Part shown: positions 10,553-21,962 of the stretch, piece by piece
How the letters are laid out: every line of letters starts with the position of its first letter
Position numbering within the stretch: position 1 is the first letter of the stretch
Assembly: GCF_000247695.1 (NCBI RefSeq)
Contig: NW_004624805.1
Span: 5,068,397-5,132,396 of the forward strand
DNA length: 64,000 nt
Reading direction: 5' to 3'
Origin: Heterocephalus glaber
Lineage: Eukaryota; Chordata; Mammalia; Rodentia; Bathyergidae
Translations under genes and position numbers: made by a program
Notes under the pieces: model-generated
Told to the model about the DNA's origin: nothing
What the model saw: only the letters and a program-made list of their open reading frames with translations
The model's database searches: none

Positions 10553-12440
10553 GGGAAGGACCAGGTGAGGAGAGAGAATGCCCTGCGTGCATGCATGGAA
10601 GGGAGGCCTTCCTCCCTCTGGGGTGCTGGAGGCGTGGCCCGGAGCACGTGGGGACCAGCTTTGAGGGGGGCAGGATGCGCGGGGCAGACCCGCCAGGCCG
10701 GAAGCGCCCTCACGGAAGACGGAGGCGACAGAAACCTCGGGAAGTGCTTTTCGGAGTTCCCTTCTGACAACGCATCTGTGGGGCTCCCCTCACTTTTGGT
10801 AGGTAACCCCCCAGCCCTCGGAACCCGAGCTGGGTGTCACCCCGGTCGACCCCAGACGCCAGCCCCATCCCAGGCCTGTGTGCCCTGCGCTCTGTCCACT
10901 GGGTGCCGTTGGGGTTTTCTCGCCTTCCTCCTCAGTTGTGATTGTTTGGGTAACAGCTCACGGAACTCGGGGAAAGGCTTTACTTTGGTTTCCCAACTTA
11001 CCGTAAGATGTACAACTCGGGAACAGCCACATGGGAGAGATTTGTAGGGCCGCGTAAGGGGTGGGCGGAGCCCCTCTGTGGGCTCCCACCCTCCCAGCAC
11101 CTCCACGTGGTCACTGACCTGGAGCCCCTGAACCCCTTCTTTTTATGGGGTCCTCATTAGGTAGGCCTGACTGATAAGTTGCTGGTATTGGTGATGGACA
11201 CTACTTCCACACCTGTCTCCTCCCTGGAGGGAAAGTCCACCCTCTGGCCCTCAGGTTGGCCGTCTGCCACGCAGCCCCGTCCTCCAAGAGTCCCCGTTAG
11301 CGTCAAGCCAGTGCAGCCGGCAGGGCCTTGTGTGAGTGGCCAGGGGGTGCGGTTCCCCATCACTCGGGAGCAGCAGGGCTTCGCGAGTCTGTGCCAGGGG
11401 CCAGGGGCACAGAGCAAAGGTACGTGTCTAACTCCGTCATCCCCGGGGGAGCTGCTGGGGTAAATATAGAGAGGGGAAGTGGTCAGGGAATTGGTCGGGA
11501 GGATCGGTGAAGAACCCGCAGAGAAGGTTAGAAAGGTGGTGTGGGTGAGGGGTAAGATGATTCTAATGTTACCTGGGGACACAGCTATTAGAATACCCGG
11601 ATGTGGGACCCGAAGTGAGCTGGACCTTAGACACGGATTGCAGAGGTGGGGCGAGGGTTTGGAGGTGGATGACTTGCAGGACACTTGGAAGCTGGCCTCG
11701 TGGTCCTGGCCAGGCGGGCCAGCACTGGTGTGGTCCAGCGGCAGAGGAGGGCTGCTGTCTCCTTGCAAACGGGGAGGTAGAGGCTGCCTTTGCTAAAAAC
11801 AGTGATTGTTCACCTGGGCCTGCAGATACCTGATGGGTAACTAAAAGCAGCTAAGGCTCCGCACCTCTGCCTGCTTCCTGTCTTCCTTTAAACTTTGGGT
11901 CAGTCTCTCCGGGCAGTGCCCGGTGACGGTGTGTTCAGCCTTTCATAGGGTCTCCAGTTCAATCTCCTCTTTGCTGTGTATGGGGGTGGCTGGTTGGGTG
12001 GAAAGCAGACTTCTTCCAGGGCCCGGGAGGAGGGGCCGAGACCTCAGCCGAGCTCTTCTCTGGTTTCTTGTTGTCTCCAAGTGCCATCTGGGCCGCAGCA
12101 GAGCAGATCATTGAAACGTCTTAAATTAGCACTGAAGAGCTTGCCTGAGTTCAGCTGGACGGTGTGTTGATTGCGCCTTCCTTAGCTTGGAGGGTGAGCT
12201 TTCTCCCTGAGCAGCTGTGGCTCTGTGGGCTCAGCAGGGGTCAGGCCCTTGGCCTGGTGTGACTGGGGCTACCGCATGCAGTGCCCGTGGCTTGGGGTTT
12301 CAGCTCCAGCACCGAGGCTAGGAATTGAGGTATGCACTAGGAAGAAGCAGGCAGCATGCAGTATTGCCATGTTCGGCCCACAGCTGTGTTAGTGTGATTT
12401 TAAAACAATTTTACTCTCATCTCAACTGTGCCCCATTGGA
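10553..12440. other. GC-rich unique DNA, no supported gene
   Basis: Long frames exist on both strands (for example 11157-11768 minus, about 203 codons), but they overlap each other in several frames, are rich in Pro, Ser and Gly, and show no domain. I treat them as chance frames in GC-rich DNA. An old unclassified LTR is possible at 11160-11850. Confidence 0.35.
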
Positions 12441-12660
12441 GGGTCCAGCTCCTCTGAAACTATCGGTAATCTCCGCTTTAATTAATCTTTCAAAGAAGCA
12501 GATTAAGTTGATTGCTTCTCAACTGAGTTTTGGTGGGGTACAGACCTTTCAGCTGCCTTACAGAAGTGATTAAAATAATTTTTATGTGAGCTTTGGTGCC
12601 CAGTTAAGATTATTTATAGATCTCATCTTAATGGTTTATTTCCATCATGTGGCTGTTTTT
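12441..12660. promoter_or_regulatory. candidate conserved noncoding element
   Basis: This AT-rich unique block contains a homeodomain-type core TAATTA at 12479-12484 and a palindromic CTTTCAAAG at 12487-12495 that fits a TCF/LEF site. No repeat or coding frame explains it. Conservation itself cannot be measured here. Confidence 0.25.
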
Positions 12661-13379
12661 AACACAAGGACTGAAGATGAAGAGTGGGGCTGGTTTTTAT
12701 CTTTATTCTTTTCTTTCAGATTTCCAGGACAGCCATGGTCCTGGCTCCTGTCTGCTTTGTTGGGTCTTCCCAAGGTCGCTGTGCCCAGTCACTAACCTGG
12801 CTTCTTCCAGTTCTCCTTTCTCTTTACCCTCAAGGCTTTGCCCATAAGACTGTTGATTTCTGACTTGTCGAAGCACAGGTCCTGTGGCCCCTGTGTCAGG
12901 GACCTAACTCTAGCCCGAGTGTAGCCAGCTGCATGGTAAACGTTTGCTGATCTCCTAGGCTGGGTCCTCCAACATGGCTGGGTAGTGCTGCAGCCTCCCT
13001 GAACCTCCAGGGTCTAGGACATTGTCTGCCACACAGGAAGTACACCTCCTCCGAAGTGTGTGGAAAAGTTTATAGAAGGTGAAGCGTGGTGCTTAGAGCC
13101 AACGTAGAAAAAATGTTGGCCTGTTATGTTGAATGTTATGTTCTGTTTGCCCCACACACTGCTTGAAGTTTTTTGAACCAGCAATGACAACAGCAACAGC
13201 AACCACAAAAATCAAGTAAATGCTGCAGAGAAAAATCCAGATGTCCGACTTCTCTTGAAACCTCTTAAAATCCAAACTGTACTGGAACCAAGGCGGGCTG
13301 CTGCTTTGCCCTTGCTGCTTCTGAGTTCCTTTTGCTGGTTGCTAAAATAATTTTGTGAAGCCGCCTACCCCTCACACAC
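12661..13379. other. unique DNA, no gene seen
   Basis: No repeat was recognised. Open frames of 60-70 codons have no protein-like pattern. Confidence 0.35.
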
Positions 13380-13940
13380 TGTGAGTCAGTGGTTAAAGGT
13401 TTTCACTGCAACGTCAGAATGGCAAAGGATGTTATTCCAGCTTATTGTACACATTGGCATCTTTGAATAAAACAGCGACATCATTGTGACTGTAACCAGC
13501 ACAATCTCAGTGCCATAGAAATTCAATATTTATTATTACCCATTAAAAAAGTATTAGAATAAGCTCTTCTATAATCATCGGAAGTTTTAACTCTCCCCCC
13601 GCTTGAATTCATATTTTATTCACACAGAATTTTGTCCTAGGGCATTCTGTTTGTCCTTGCAAAAATATGTATATATGTTTAAATTAAATTTCCAGTGGGT
13701 ATGAGGGTCTAGATATTTTTACCATTCCTGTAGTTATCAGTGCAAGAGTGATTATTTGCCACTTGTACACACAGCTGTATTGTACATTTTGATGAACATA
13801 TTAAGAGGAGAGCATAGATTTACTTGGGAGTATCGCCTAATGAAATACCCGGAGCTGTGACACATTATTTTCTTTTCCCCAGTTATTTTATGTGTCCATG
13901 GGCAGATATTTCTTACTGTTGCGTTACGAAGGTTCAGCAT
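13380..13940. promoter_or_regulatory. candidate conserved noncoding block
   Basis: AT-rich, repeat-free DNA of even composition directly left of a CpG-rich block. There is no coding frame. It is proposed only because unique AT-rich DNA next to a CpG-rich block often holds enhancers or a proximal promoter. Confidence 0.2.
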
Positions 13941-13944
13941 TAGT

Positions 13945-14698
13945 TCTGAACCGGTTTTGTGGTTTTAGAGATGTGAGGGCGGAGAAACCGGGTCTGACGA
14001 GGACCAGGAGGAGGAGGAGGAGGAGGTGGGGCTGGCGTGGCGGAGCTCTAGCGCGTCCTCCTTCCCTTGATTCTGGGTTAGGTCCGGGTTCCTTGCACTG
14101 CTGCCTCCCACCTGTGGCTCTTAGACGCTCCCTCTTGGCAGCTCCTTGAGCGGAGGCAGCCTGCCCCGCTCGGACCTGCCTGGAGCCTGTGTGGGCTCTG
14201 TCAGACCACTCGCGGCCTCTCGGCCAGGGGAGCAGGGAGCAGGGAGCAGCCCGGGCACACTCAGGAGGCCGAAGGTGAGGTCGTCGCCGACTCCAGCTCC
14301 CCGAGGACAGGCCCACGTCATGGCTGAGTTCCGTTGCGACCTCCTCGAGGACCAAACAGTGCTCTGCCCCCAGCCCACCGCCCTTCCCCACCTTTGCCGT
14401 TGAAACCTCGCTGTGAACGGTTCTGCCTTAGCTGCTTAAGCAACTTGTTGACCTGTTGGTTAGCAGAAAAGGAGCACAGAGCAAAATGTGGAAAGAAGAG
14501 GAGAAAGCTGGGGAAGGGAGAAAGGAGCCCCTGGTACGTTCTGAGCACCAGTGCGGGCACGGGAGCCCAGTGCGCGGACAAGCTGAGGGCCTGGGGGAAC
14601 GCGGAACACGGAACGCGCCCCGCGCCAGGCTGTCCTGCTCGCTTACCGCGGCTCTGGGCCTCTGTGCGCACAGCGGCGGGGACTGTTTTGCCCATCAC
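13945..14698. promoter_or_regulatory. CpG-rich block, possible CpG island
   Basis: CpG dinucleotides are frequent at 13975-14350 and 14570-14690, and a (GGA)n run sits near the left edge. A splice-donor-like GAAG/GTGAGG lies at about 14271-14280 on the plus strand. Overlapping frames on both strands (up to 155 codons) reflect GC content rather than a recognised protein. Confidence 0.3.
14005..14028 (+). repeat. (GGA)n microsatellite
   Basis: About seven near-perfect AGG/GGA units. Confidence 0.9.
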
Positions 14699-14860
14699 GG
14701 GCCTTTGCATTGAGCTACACATATCCCCAGCCCTCTTACAAATATTTTGAGACTGGGTCTCACTGACTCACTAAGTTGCCAAGGCTGGCAAGTTTGAGTT
14801 TGTGATTTTCTTGTCTCAGCCTTCCAGAGTGCTGGGATTACAGGTGTGTGCCTCACCTGC
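14699..14860 (-). mobile_element. B1-dID SINE, minus strand
   Basis: The ID half (TTGAGCTACACATATCCCCAG) lies left of the B1 half (TGAGACTGGGTCTCACTGAC, TCTCAGCCTTCCAGAGTGC, TGGGATTACAGGTGTGTGC). Orientation is minus. Confidence 0.85.
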
Positions 14861-15499
14861 TTTTTTTTCCCATTTATGAAAGGGTACCCATAGAATTCCT
14901 CATGGGCTAAAGCCTCCTGGTTATTGCATTTAAAAATACTTGACTTGCAAAAATTCAGCATACTCTAAAGCAGTAGTCTATTATTAATAATAATCGCTTT
15001 TATAATAAACCACATTATACAGTGCTTTTAGGGTTTGTTTTCCCCTCTGCCACTCAGCTGCTTCCCCCATTAGGCTCAGAGTAGGGCTGATGTGATCATG
15101 ATGTTACCAGTGAGGACCTGAAACTGACCTAAGTCACACAGGGTCCCTCATTTCCCAGTTTATGGTATCTTGTGGCAGATGATGGCTTCGGGGCCAAATG
15201 AAAACTTACCTTTTGCTTAAAAAAAAAAAGATCAAAGAGAAAAAATAGGCATCTAGTTACTTGAGCTTTTGAATGAAGAGCAAGAAATTGAGAAAGAAAC
15301 GGCTAATTGAGCAAATAGTGTCAGAATATACAGGTGCATCGACTTCGTTTTGGAAATATGGCATATCTTATAAATAGGTGCAGCTTTAATTAGTTGCAGA
15401 GATGGAAATACATATAGGAAAGCTAAGAGAGAAGGCTGTTTGCTCCTGTTAATTATTGTAAGGGCCACACTAAGATTGGGTTACCCTTTGTGTTGTGTT
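14861..15499. other. unique AT-rich DNA
   Basis: No exon. A run of A occurs at 15220-15231. No repeat family was identified. Confidence 0.4.
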
Positions 15500-15581
15500 T
15501 TGTAGTGCGGAGCACTTGAACCCAGGGTCTTACACATGCTAGGTAAGCCCTCCACCACCGAGCTACACTCCCTGTCCTTGG
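15500..15581 (-). mobile_element. ID-like SINE, minus strand (old)
   Basis: It contains CTTGAACCCAGGGTCTTAC, CATGCTAGGTAAGCCCTCC and CCGAGCTACACTCCCTGTCC, an older ID subtype. Confidence 0.75.
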
Positions 15582-15732
15582 ATACCCTTGGTATGAACTT
15601 CATTGTGAAAGTTAGAATCACGGCATTTTAATAGACGGGGTCTTAGAGATCAATTTTTAATTAAAGTCACCAAGAAAACTTTCTGAGCCTTGATTGATTT
15701 CCTTCATCTTTTCATTGATAAAGGCCAGAGTA

Positions 15733-15876
15733 GGGAGGCTGAGGCTGAAGGATCACAAATTCAAGTCCAGCCTGGGAAACTTAGGGAGACCCTTTCTCAA
15801 GATAAATAAATAAAAGGGCTGGGGACGTAGCTCAGGGCAGAAGTCCTGGGTTCATTTTCCAGTACTGCAAAAAGCA
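15733..15876 (+). mobile_element. B1-dID SINE, 5' truncated
   Basis: It starts inside B1 at GGGAGGCTGAGGCTGAAGG and runs through AAATAAATAAAAGGGCTGGGG into the ID half (ACGTAGCTCAGGGCAGAAG). It ends CAGTACTGCAAAAAG. Confidence 0.85.
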
Positions 15877-16597
15877 GTCATGGTCTCGTGGATCTAAACC
15901 CAGAACAATTAACACCTGTAAGCATCTTTCTCAGTAAGAGCCTGAGTGTTGAAGTCCCAGCAAAACCTCTGGAGTAGAGAGACTCCTGTAGATTAGGAAT
16001 GCCTGTGACAATAATGGGTGGGCTGAAGTTCTGTTCTGAAACAGAAGATGCTAGGCAGATACGTAGTGTCAACATGTGGCTACACTGTTTAATCTTCATA
16101 CTAGATCAAACACTTAGCTTCAGGATGCATGTGTAGTTAAGTGTTTATTATGAGCAGTTCTTATCTGGGACAACAAGACTCCTGAGTGATAATTTGCCAG
16201 CTCTGTAAAAGTTGTTTATGAATTTCAAAGCATTTGAGTGGAATTTCTTCATGAATGCTTTGAAGTGAAATGATTGTGGCTGACTCGTTTGTGCCCGTGC
16301 AGATGGGCATCCCTGGCGTGGACACATTGGAGATCTCCTTGTCTGTGTATTTGAATGTGTGGATTCATCAAATGGCACTGGGATTAGGGGCTAGCTAGCT
16401 GGGGAAAGCAGTGCATGTTCTTCTTTTGGCAAAGAGGACCCTTCCCCGTGCTGTGCTCCTACCACCACATAGCAGTCGTGCTCACCCCCAAGTCTTCACT
16501 TGGCTTCCAGATATCCCTGGGGGTATCACTTCCATCTCTGGGCCTTCATCCTCACAGCTCACCGCCACCAAGAGAAATTCTGGATATTGAAAAGTTA
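15877..16597. other. unique DNA, no gene seen
   Basis: No recognised repeat and no exon-like frame. Confidence 0.4.
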
Positions 16598-16758
16598 AGC
16601 AGGGCATGCCTGTAATTCTAGCTGCTTGGGAGGCTGAGGCAGGAGGATTGCAAGTTCAAGGTCAAACTAGGAAACTTAGCAAGACCCTATCTCAAAAAAA
16701 TAAAAAGGGCTGAGGATGTAGCTCAGTGCAAAGGTTCAATCCTCAGTACTGCAAAAAG
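16598..16758 (+). mobile_element. B1-dID SINE with target-site duplication
   Basis: It has CATGCCTGTAATTCTAGCTG, GGAGGCTGAGGCAGGAGG and the ID half GATGTAGCTCAGTGC, ending in TGCAAAAAG. Flanking AAAAGTTAA repeats are present on both sides. Confidence 0.92.
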
Positions 16759-17950
16759 AAAAGTTAAATGTAAAAAAAAAGTAGTAGAGCAAGCAGAAGA
16801 ATGTACAGATTCATACCTGGCCCAAGATTTCCTTCTTTTAAATGAAGCTGTTGGACCCCATGCAGTCGAGCTCCTTGCGGTACCAGCGCCCTTGTACTGC
16901 TGCATAGCCCTGCCCCTCGTTGCCTGTCCCACGCTCTCCTGCGCTGTTCCACTGCGTATCTCTGTCTTTTCTTCATGAAGGACACAGAGGCCCGCCAGGG
17001 TGACTAGTCATAGCCTCACGTCTTCAAACTGCAGCCTTTCACTGTCTTTCTAAGGGGGATTCCTGCAGGGCCCGCCGCTATCATTCCCAAAGGTCCCTCT
17101 GCTTCACCCACCTCCCTCAGCCCTCAGCCCTCAGCACCTCCCTTTTGCTTTCTCCTCTCCCCTTCTTCACTGCCTGTCGTTTTTCTCAGTTGTCCCTCAA
17201 TTCCGAGTTGCATCCCTGACATCGATGTTCTGGCACCACCGTCTGCTTGCCTCTTGCTCCTTAGTTCCTGGCCTGGCCTGGCCTCTCGACACCGTCTCTT
17301 TAGCCTGGTGGAGAGGCCTGGCTGGAATCCAGCCTGTTAGATTACTGTGCACCTCCTGGGGAGAGTAATACCCCCCAGAGAGGGAAAAGGACCCCTCAGG
17401 GACAAAGGAGGATGGAGGGACGAGGGTCCGATCTATCTGATGTGCATGGAAGATGATGTCGCCCACGCACCAGCCTCCATTGCCAGGGGACAGAAGCTCA
17501 GGGAACTGTCCCAAGCCCAACTTTTTCTTCACATTCTCTGATCACACCTTTCCTCCCTTAGAATTCACACCTCATCCCCTAGAGACTGTCTATGGCACCC
17601 AGCCCCATGCTGACCTTTTCTCCTCACCCCCACCTGCTCTGCTGCTTCATATCTTTGTCTTCTCTGACTCTGACTTCCTGCTTTCTGGCTTGCTCCTTGA
17701 CGATTTCATGGTGACCCCTTCTAGAAGGTTCCCCAAGGCCCTGAGGGTAGGGAGCATGCAGCTTTGGGTTTTACCAGCTCTGTCTCACAGCCATTGAAGG
17801 GTTGGCGAAGGAATAGCTGATTGATCAAGTATCAGATCTAGGAGGAGACTGGATTTATTCTTCCTAGCTATTGACCAGCGTTGTCCAAAGGGGGCTTTCT
17901 GGAGCATTTCTTGGTGGTTCATGATCTAAGGGCTTTCTCCCCAATATGGC
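16759..17950. other. unique DNA with a short CCCTCAG repeat
   Basis: Pyrimidine-rich parts and a CCCTCAG tandem at 17113-17137 are present. Some stretches near 17560-17720 vaguely resemble L2 but cannot be assigned. No exon was seen. Confidence 0.35.
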
Positions 17951-18404
17951 TTGTGTGTAGATGTTCCTCCAAAGCCTCATACATTCATAGGTGTGGCTTT
18001 TCAGAGGTGGCTGGATCTAAAGTATGTGATGCTGGGATTAATGGTCTGATGCTGGGATTGATTCTTGGTGTGGTGCTAGGATTAAGGGTGCTCCACCCTG
18101 GGTGTGAGTACCCCTAAGGGCAGGTAGCCTGAATAGAATATAAAGGACAGAAAGAGGGTTGCTGCCATTGATTGTTGCTTGCTGCTTGCTGTTTTCTCTT
18201 TGCTACTTTGCTACTTTGCTGCTTGCTGCTTTCCTGCCTTCTGCCCACCATGAGCTGTTTCTTCTCTGCAATGCCCCTTTCCCATGCTGTCCTGCCTTGG
18301 AGCCAGCCATCTTTGAACTGAAATCTCTACAAACTGAGAGCTAAATAAACCTCTCTTCCTTTAACTTTGGGTGTCAAGTAGCAAGGAAAAAAGTAACTGA
18401 GCCA
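17951..18404 (+). mobile_element. solo LTR, MaLR/ERVL-like
   Basis: The 5' part has TGTGTGTAGATGTTCCTCC, and the 3' part has the family layout: a C/T-rich stretch with 'CACCATGAGCTG', then 'GAACTGAAATCTCTACAAAC', an AATAAA at about 18343-18348 and an end 'AGTAACTGAGCCA'. A TTGC/TGCTACT-rich simple repeat at 18174-18232 has expanded inside it. No internal retroviral genes are present. Confidence 0.6.
18174..18232 (+). repeat. degenerate TTGCTGC/TTTGCTAC simple repeat
   Basis: Short units of TTGCTTGCTGC and CTACTTTG repeat irregularly inside the LTR. Confidence 0.75.
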
Positions 18405-19089
18405 CCCCAAAAACCAGATCTTCTGGGGAAAATAAAACCAGAATTCTTTCACAGACACATGGTTTGTTGACACAAGCTTTTGAGTGCTGTTGGAGGCATC
18501 TCCACTGTGATTCCAAGGTATGGTGACACAGTCAACTTCATTTGCTTATGAAAATAATTGGAACCAAAGACAGGCGCAGTCTCAGATCTTGTTCCTGAGA
18601 ATTGTTCATATCTAGCAGGGCTGAGGGTCCAGGGGTGGCATGTTGATGTAGGACACCCTGTTGACTCGAAGATGTGATCAGTTCCTTTTCTCAGCTCGGT
18701 TGTCACACACAGCACATGGTCTGGTGATTTCCTCATTCATTTCCCCATTTTGGGCTCATCTTGTTCAAGTGATACTGGAATTTTTTTCTCTTTTATGACT
18801 TTTGTCCCTTACTTTGTTATTTAACAGTTCATTTTCTTCTCTAAATGTTTATTCAGCACCTTTGGTGAGCAAGTGCCACACTAGGTACTGAGGAGTCCAA
18901 TAAGTACGATTCCCACGATCTCTGCCACCATGGACATGGCCACTCCTCATGTGTAGCAGGAGAATGGGTGCAGGGTTGTGAGTGTGCCCATAAAAAAAGC
19001 TAATTACACCATGTGATGAATGCTGCTACAGAGAACGAGGGGGAAAGATGGGAGATGCTGACCATGGATTCCACTTACTTAAGGAGTAC
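18405..19089. other. unique DNA, possibly old repeat
   Basis: The stretch near 18835-18935 has the pattern 'TTTATTCAGCACCTTTGGTG ... GTGCCACACTAGGTACTG' shared by many ancient mammalian repeats. The rest is unique, with no exon. Confidence 0.35.
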
Positions 19090-19585
19090 CATTTGATGCT
19101 CCATACGATTTGCCATTTTAGCTATTTGAAGTATACAAGTTTAATGAATGAATGAATCGATGAATATTTAGTGCTGGAGTGGAACCCAGGGCCTCCGTTG
19201 TGCCAGGTGGGTGCTGTACCCCTGAGCCATCCCCCAGCCCAGCTCAGTAACAGTGTGCATGTTCACAGTGTTGTACAGTCATCACCACTATTTCCAGCAC
19301 TTTTTCATATTCCAAATGGAAACTCTGTTAATCAGTAATCCCATTCCCCTCCTCCAGCCCTGTAACTTCTAATCTGCTTTTTTTTTGTCTGTGACTTTGT
19401 TCTGGATACATCCAGTGTTTAATCACATGGAACTTGTTCCTCTGGGTCAGGTGTCTTTCAGTGTGGATGCAGCACCTTCCAGGTTTCCACCTGTAGCTTA
19501 TGTCAGAACTTTCCTGCCCGTGGTTTAATAATATTCCATTGTATGGATATACCACATTTCGTTCATCTGTGTTACTTGTAATCTT
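19090..19585 (-). mobile_element. old L1 3' end, minus strand, with ID insert
   Basis: The reverse complement of an old L1 3' UTR is visible: GTTGTACAGTCATCACCACT, AACTTCTAATCTGC, and TAATATTCCATTGTATGG near 19527-19545. An old ID copy lies at 19169-19240. Confidence 0.72.
19169..19240 (-). mobile_element. ID-like SINE, minus strand (old)
   Basis: It contains GTGCTGGAGTGGAACCCAGG, GTGCCAGGTGGGTGCTGTA and CCCTGAGCCATCCCCCAGCC. Confidence 0.75.
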
Positions 19586-19736
19586 AACGTAGTTTTCACT
19601 TTCCTAGCTCTTTCTCATGCTTTGTACCAAGTTAACTTCGATGCCATTTTGCCAGTAAATTGCTCTTGATTGATTGAATTTACTAATAATTTCAACAAAG
19701 TGATGGTGGTAACAAGCCAGAAACACCATTTCTTTT

Positions 19737-19822
19737 TTTTTTTTTTTGTACCGAGGGGATCAAACTCAGGTCCTTGTGCTTGTGAGGCAGGTGGCGAAAC
19801 CACTGAGCTAAATCCCTGGCCT
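19737..19822 (-). mobile_element. ID SINE, minus strand, left half of inverted pair
   Basis: The poly-T start is followed by GATCAAACTCAGGTCCTTG, GGCAGGTGGCGAAACC and ACTGAGCTAAATCCCTGGCC. It abuts a plus-strand ID directly on its right. Confidence 0.93.
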
Positions 19823-19891
19823 TAGGGCCTCAGTGGTCCTGCTGCCTGCCTTGCAAGCTCAAGGACCAGAGTTCGATCCCTGGTACCAAAA
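19823..19891 (+). mobile_element. ID SINE, plus strand, right half of inverted pair
   Basis: It lacks the first bases of the element, then reads CCTCAGTGGTCCTGCTGCC, AGAGTTCGATCCCTGGTACC and an A run. The flanks of the pair, AGAAACACCATTTCT on the left and AGAAATGCCATTTCT on the right, look like one shared target duplication. Confidence 0.9.
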
Positions 19892-20299
19892 AAAAGAAAC
19901 AACACCCCAGCCCTAGAAATGCCATTTCTTGGTGTGTGTGTAACTGTGTGCATTTTCTTGAGTGGGTATATTTTTTTAAAATAATTTTTTATTTTATGAA
20001 AAAATAAAATAATTTTATAACAAAATAAGAAAATAACAATAGTTAATCCACTGTATCAGACATAGACAAGAAAGTTTCTCTTATAAAAAAGAAATAATAG
20101 TGCAAAATTTTCTTTTCACTGAACTATGAGAAACTAGTAGCATAAATGAAACAAGTTAGCATATATATTAAAATATTTTTGAAACAACAGATTAGGTAAT
20201 TTGAGGAATTATTTGAACTCCCTACTTTCCATTTATCTATCTTCTGTTTTGCTTTTTATTTGTGTGTATATATACATATATACATACATATGTATGTTT
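19892..20299. other. AT-rich DNA with (CATA)n tract
   Basis: A/T-rich DNA with a TATATACATA-type microsatellite at 20261-20300. It may be part of the following L1 but no clear match is visible. Confidence 0.4.
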
Positions 20300-20300
20300 T
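20261..20300. repeat. TATA/CATA microsatellite
   Basis: Imperfect TA and CATA units. Confidence 0.85.
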
Positions 20301-20304
20301 GAGT

Positions 20305-21035
20305 TTCTAATCAAAATGGCTATACTTCCAAAACTGATATACAAATTTAATGCAATCCCAATCAAAATACCAATAGCCTTTCTTAAAGGTTGAGAGAAAA
20401 CAATGCTAAAATTCATATGGAACCAGAAGAGACCCAGAATAGCAGAACAATCCTGGGTAACAAAAGAAAAGCAGGAGGCATCACAATCCCAGACTTGAAG
20501 TTATTCTATAAAGCTACAGTGGTTAAAACTGCATGGTACCAACACAAAAACAGGCATGTGGATCAGTGGAACAGAATAGAAGAAGCAGAAACAATTCCAG
20601 GCACATTCAACTATTTGACCTTTGACAAAGGGGCCAAAACATTCATTGGAGGAAAGAGCCTCTTTAATAACTAGTGCTTGGCAAATTGGATATCCACATG
20701 CAGATGATTGGGTCTAGACCCATATATCTCACCATGTACTGAACTAAAATAAAAATGGGTCAAAGATCTAAATGTTAAAATAGAAACACTCTGCTGGACG
20801 ATAAATAGGCACAACCCTTGAAGACATAGGAATAGTCAAAGCCTTTTTGAACAAAACTTCAATGGCATAAGACATAATACCGAGAATGAACAAATGGGAT
20901 CATATCAAATTAAAGGGCCTCTACAGAGCAAAGGAAGCAACCAGCAGAGCAAAGAGACAGCCTACTGAATAGGAAAATATTTTTGCCAGCTGCTCCTTGA
21001 ACAGAGGACTAAAATCTAGAATACATGAAGAACTT
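20305..21035 (+). mobile_element. L1 LINE ORF2 fragment
   Basis: This matches the L1 ORF2 segment downstream of the reverse transcriptase. Visible landmarks are the stretch encoding [24 protein letters not shown] residues and [24 protein letters not shown] residues (20440-20580), a region typical of all mammalian L1 ORF2 proteins. A 94-codon open frame survives at 20390-20674 before the first stop. It is a fragment without ORF1 or the 3' UTR, and younger than the L1 at 2030-3925. It is an inactive remnant. Confidence 0.9.
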
Positions 21036-21921
21036 GAGTGGTATATTTCTGTGTGTCTTATAAGTGACATCATCGTTGGCGAATGTGATTGGAGAAGAGA
21101 ATATGGGGGTAAAATTGCAGGGACTTGGAGCAGTTTACTCCCTGCTCTCAAGGAGTTTAACGAGAAAGCCAGTTCTCCTGATGCTATTATCTCAACATAT
21201 TCTCAGAGTCTGCGCGGACAGACTCATGTATGTCCCTGTAATATAAACATGTCTCAACACACAGGACATACAAGTACTTTTCCAGAGGGCTGCTCCCTGG
21301 GAAGAGTGAATTGGTAAATTTTTTTATTGTTTGTTTCACAAATCAAAGGAGGGACCCATCCACAGTATAAGGTGGTGGGGGAGATATACAATGGGTTGGA
21401 CAGGTTATGAGTTTCCTCTTATCTAAAATGGCATGCCCTCAATATTGAGACCAGACCCACAGCAATTCTAGACTTTGGGTGCAGTCTGAGCTTCATTGAG
21501 CCTCCATTTTCTCTTGAAAGATACCCTCCACTGTGCCTTTTATTTAATTGATTATAACTGGTTGGGGTCTGCAGACTTTCAGTGCTCCTGGTCACTGTGT
21601 ATTTGAACTAATAGCCTCTGGCGGCAGTGTGTAGCGATTCTGTTGGCTCCTGTGTGTCTGACACGTCTAGAATGTGCCTGGTGAGCCTACACCTTCTTAT
21701 CTGCATGGATCCCATCTCACACTGACAGACATGCTCAAAAATCTTGGTGCTCCATTCATATTTTAAACTGGGAGCCCATCTCAAGGGTTCCGCTTATATC
21801 GCCGCTCCAGATGTTGGCTCATGGAGTATTGGGCCAGTCTGGGGTCAGATGACCCTCCTCGGGACTAGATGACCTTGGCTAGTCTCCTGTGTCTTTATTT
21901 TTTAACCTCCTGTTTTTCTGT
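21036..21921. other. unassigned DNA, possibly ERV-derived
   Basis: No recognised gene. The patterns at 21310-21860 (A/T-rich start, CCCACAGCAATTCTAGAC, TTTGAACTAATAGCC) have LTR-like irregularity but cannot be assigned. Confidence 0.3.
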
Positions 21922-21962
21922 CTGGTGCTATGGATTGAACCCAGGGCCTCGCACATGGGCTT
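21922..21962 (-). mobile_element. ID-like SINE fragment, minus strand
   Basis: Only the end GTGCTATGGATTGAACCCAG with GGCCTCGCACATG remains. Confidence 0.55.

Noticed and set aside
10328..11047. A 239-codon open frame on the plus strand
   Set aside because: It runs through a B1-dID SINE into GC-rich unique DNA, overlaps open frames on the other strand and shows no domain. It is a chance frame.
11157..11768. A 203-codon open frame on the minus strand
   Set aside because: Ser/Pro/Thr-rich with no domain, and it overlaps four plus-strand frames. GC-rich DNA with few stops explains it.
18174..18232. TTGC-type repeat as a possible CRISPR-like or regulatory array
   Set aside because: The units are too short and irregular, there are no spacers, and it sits inside an LTR.
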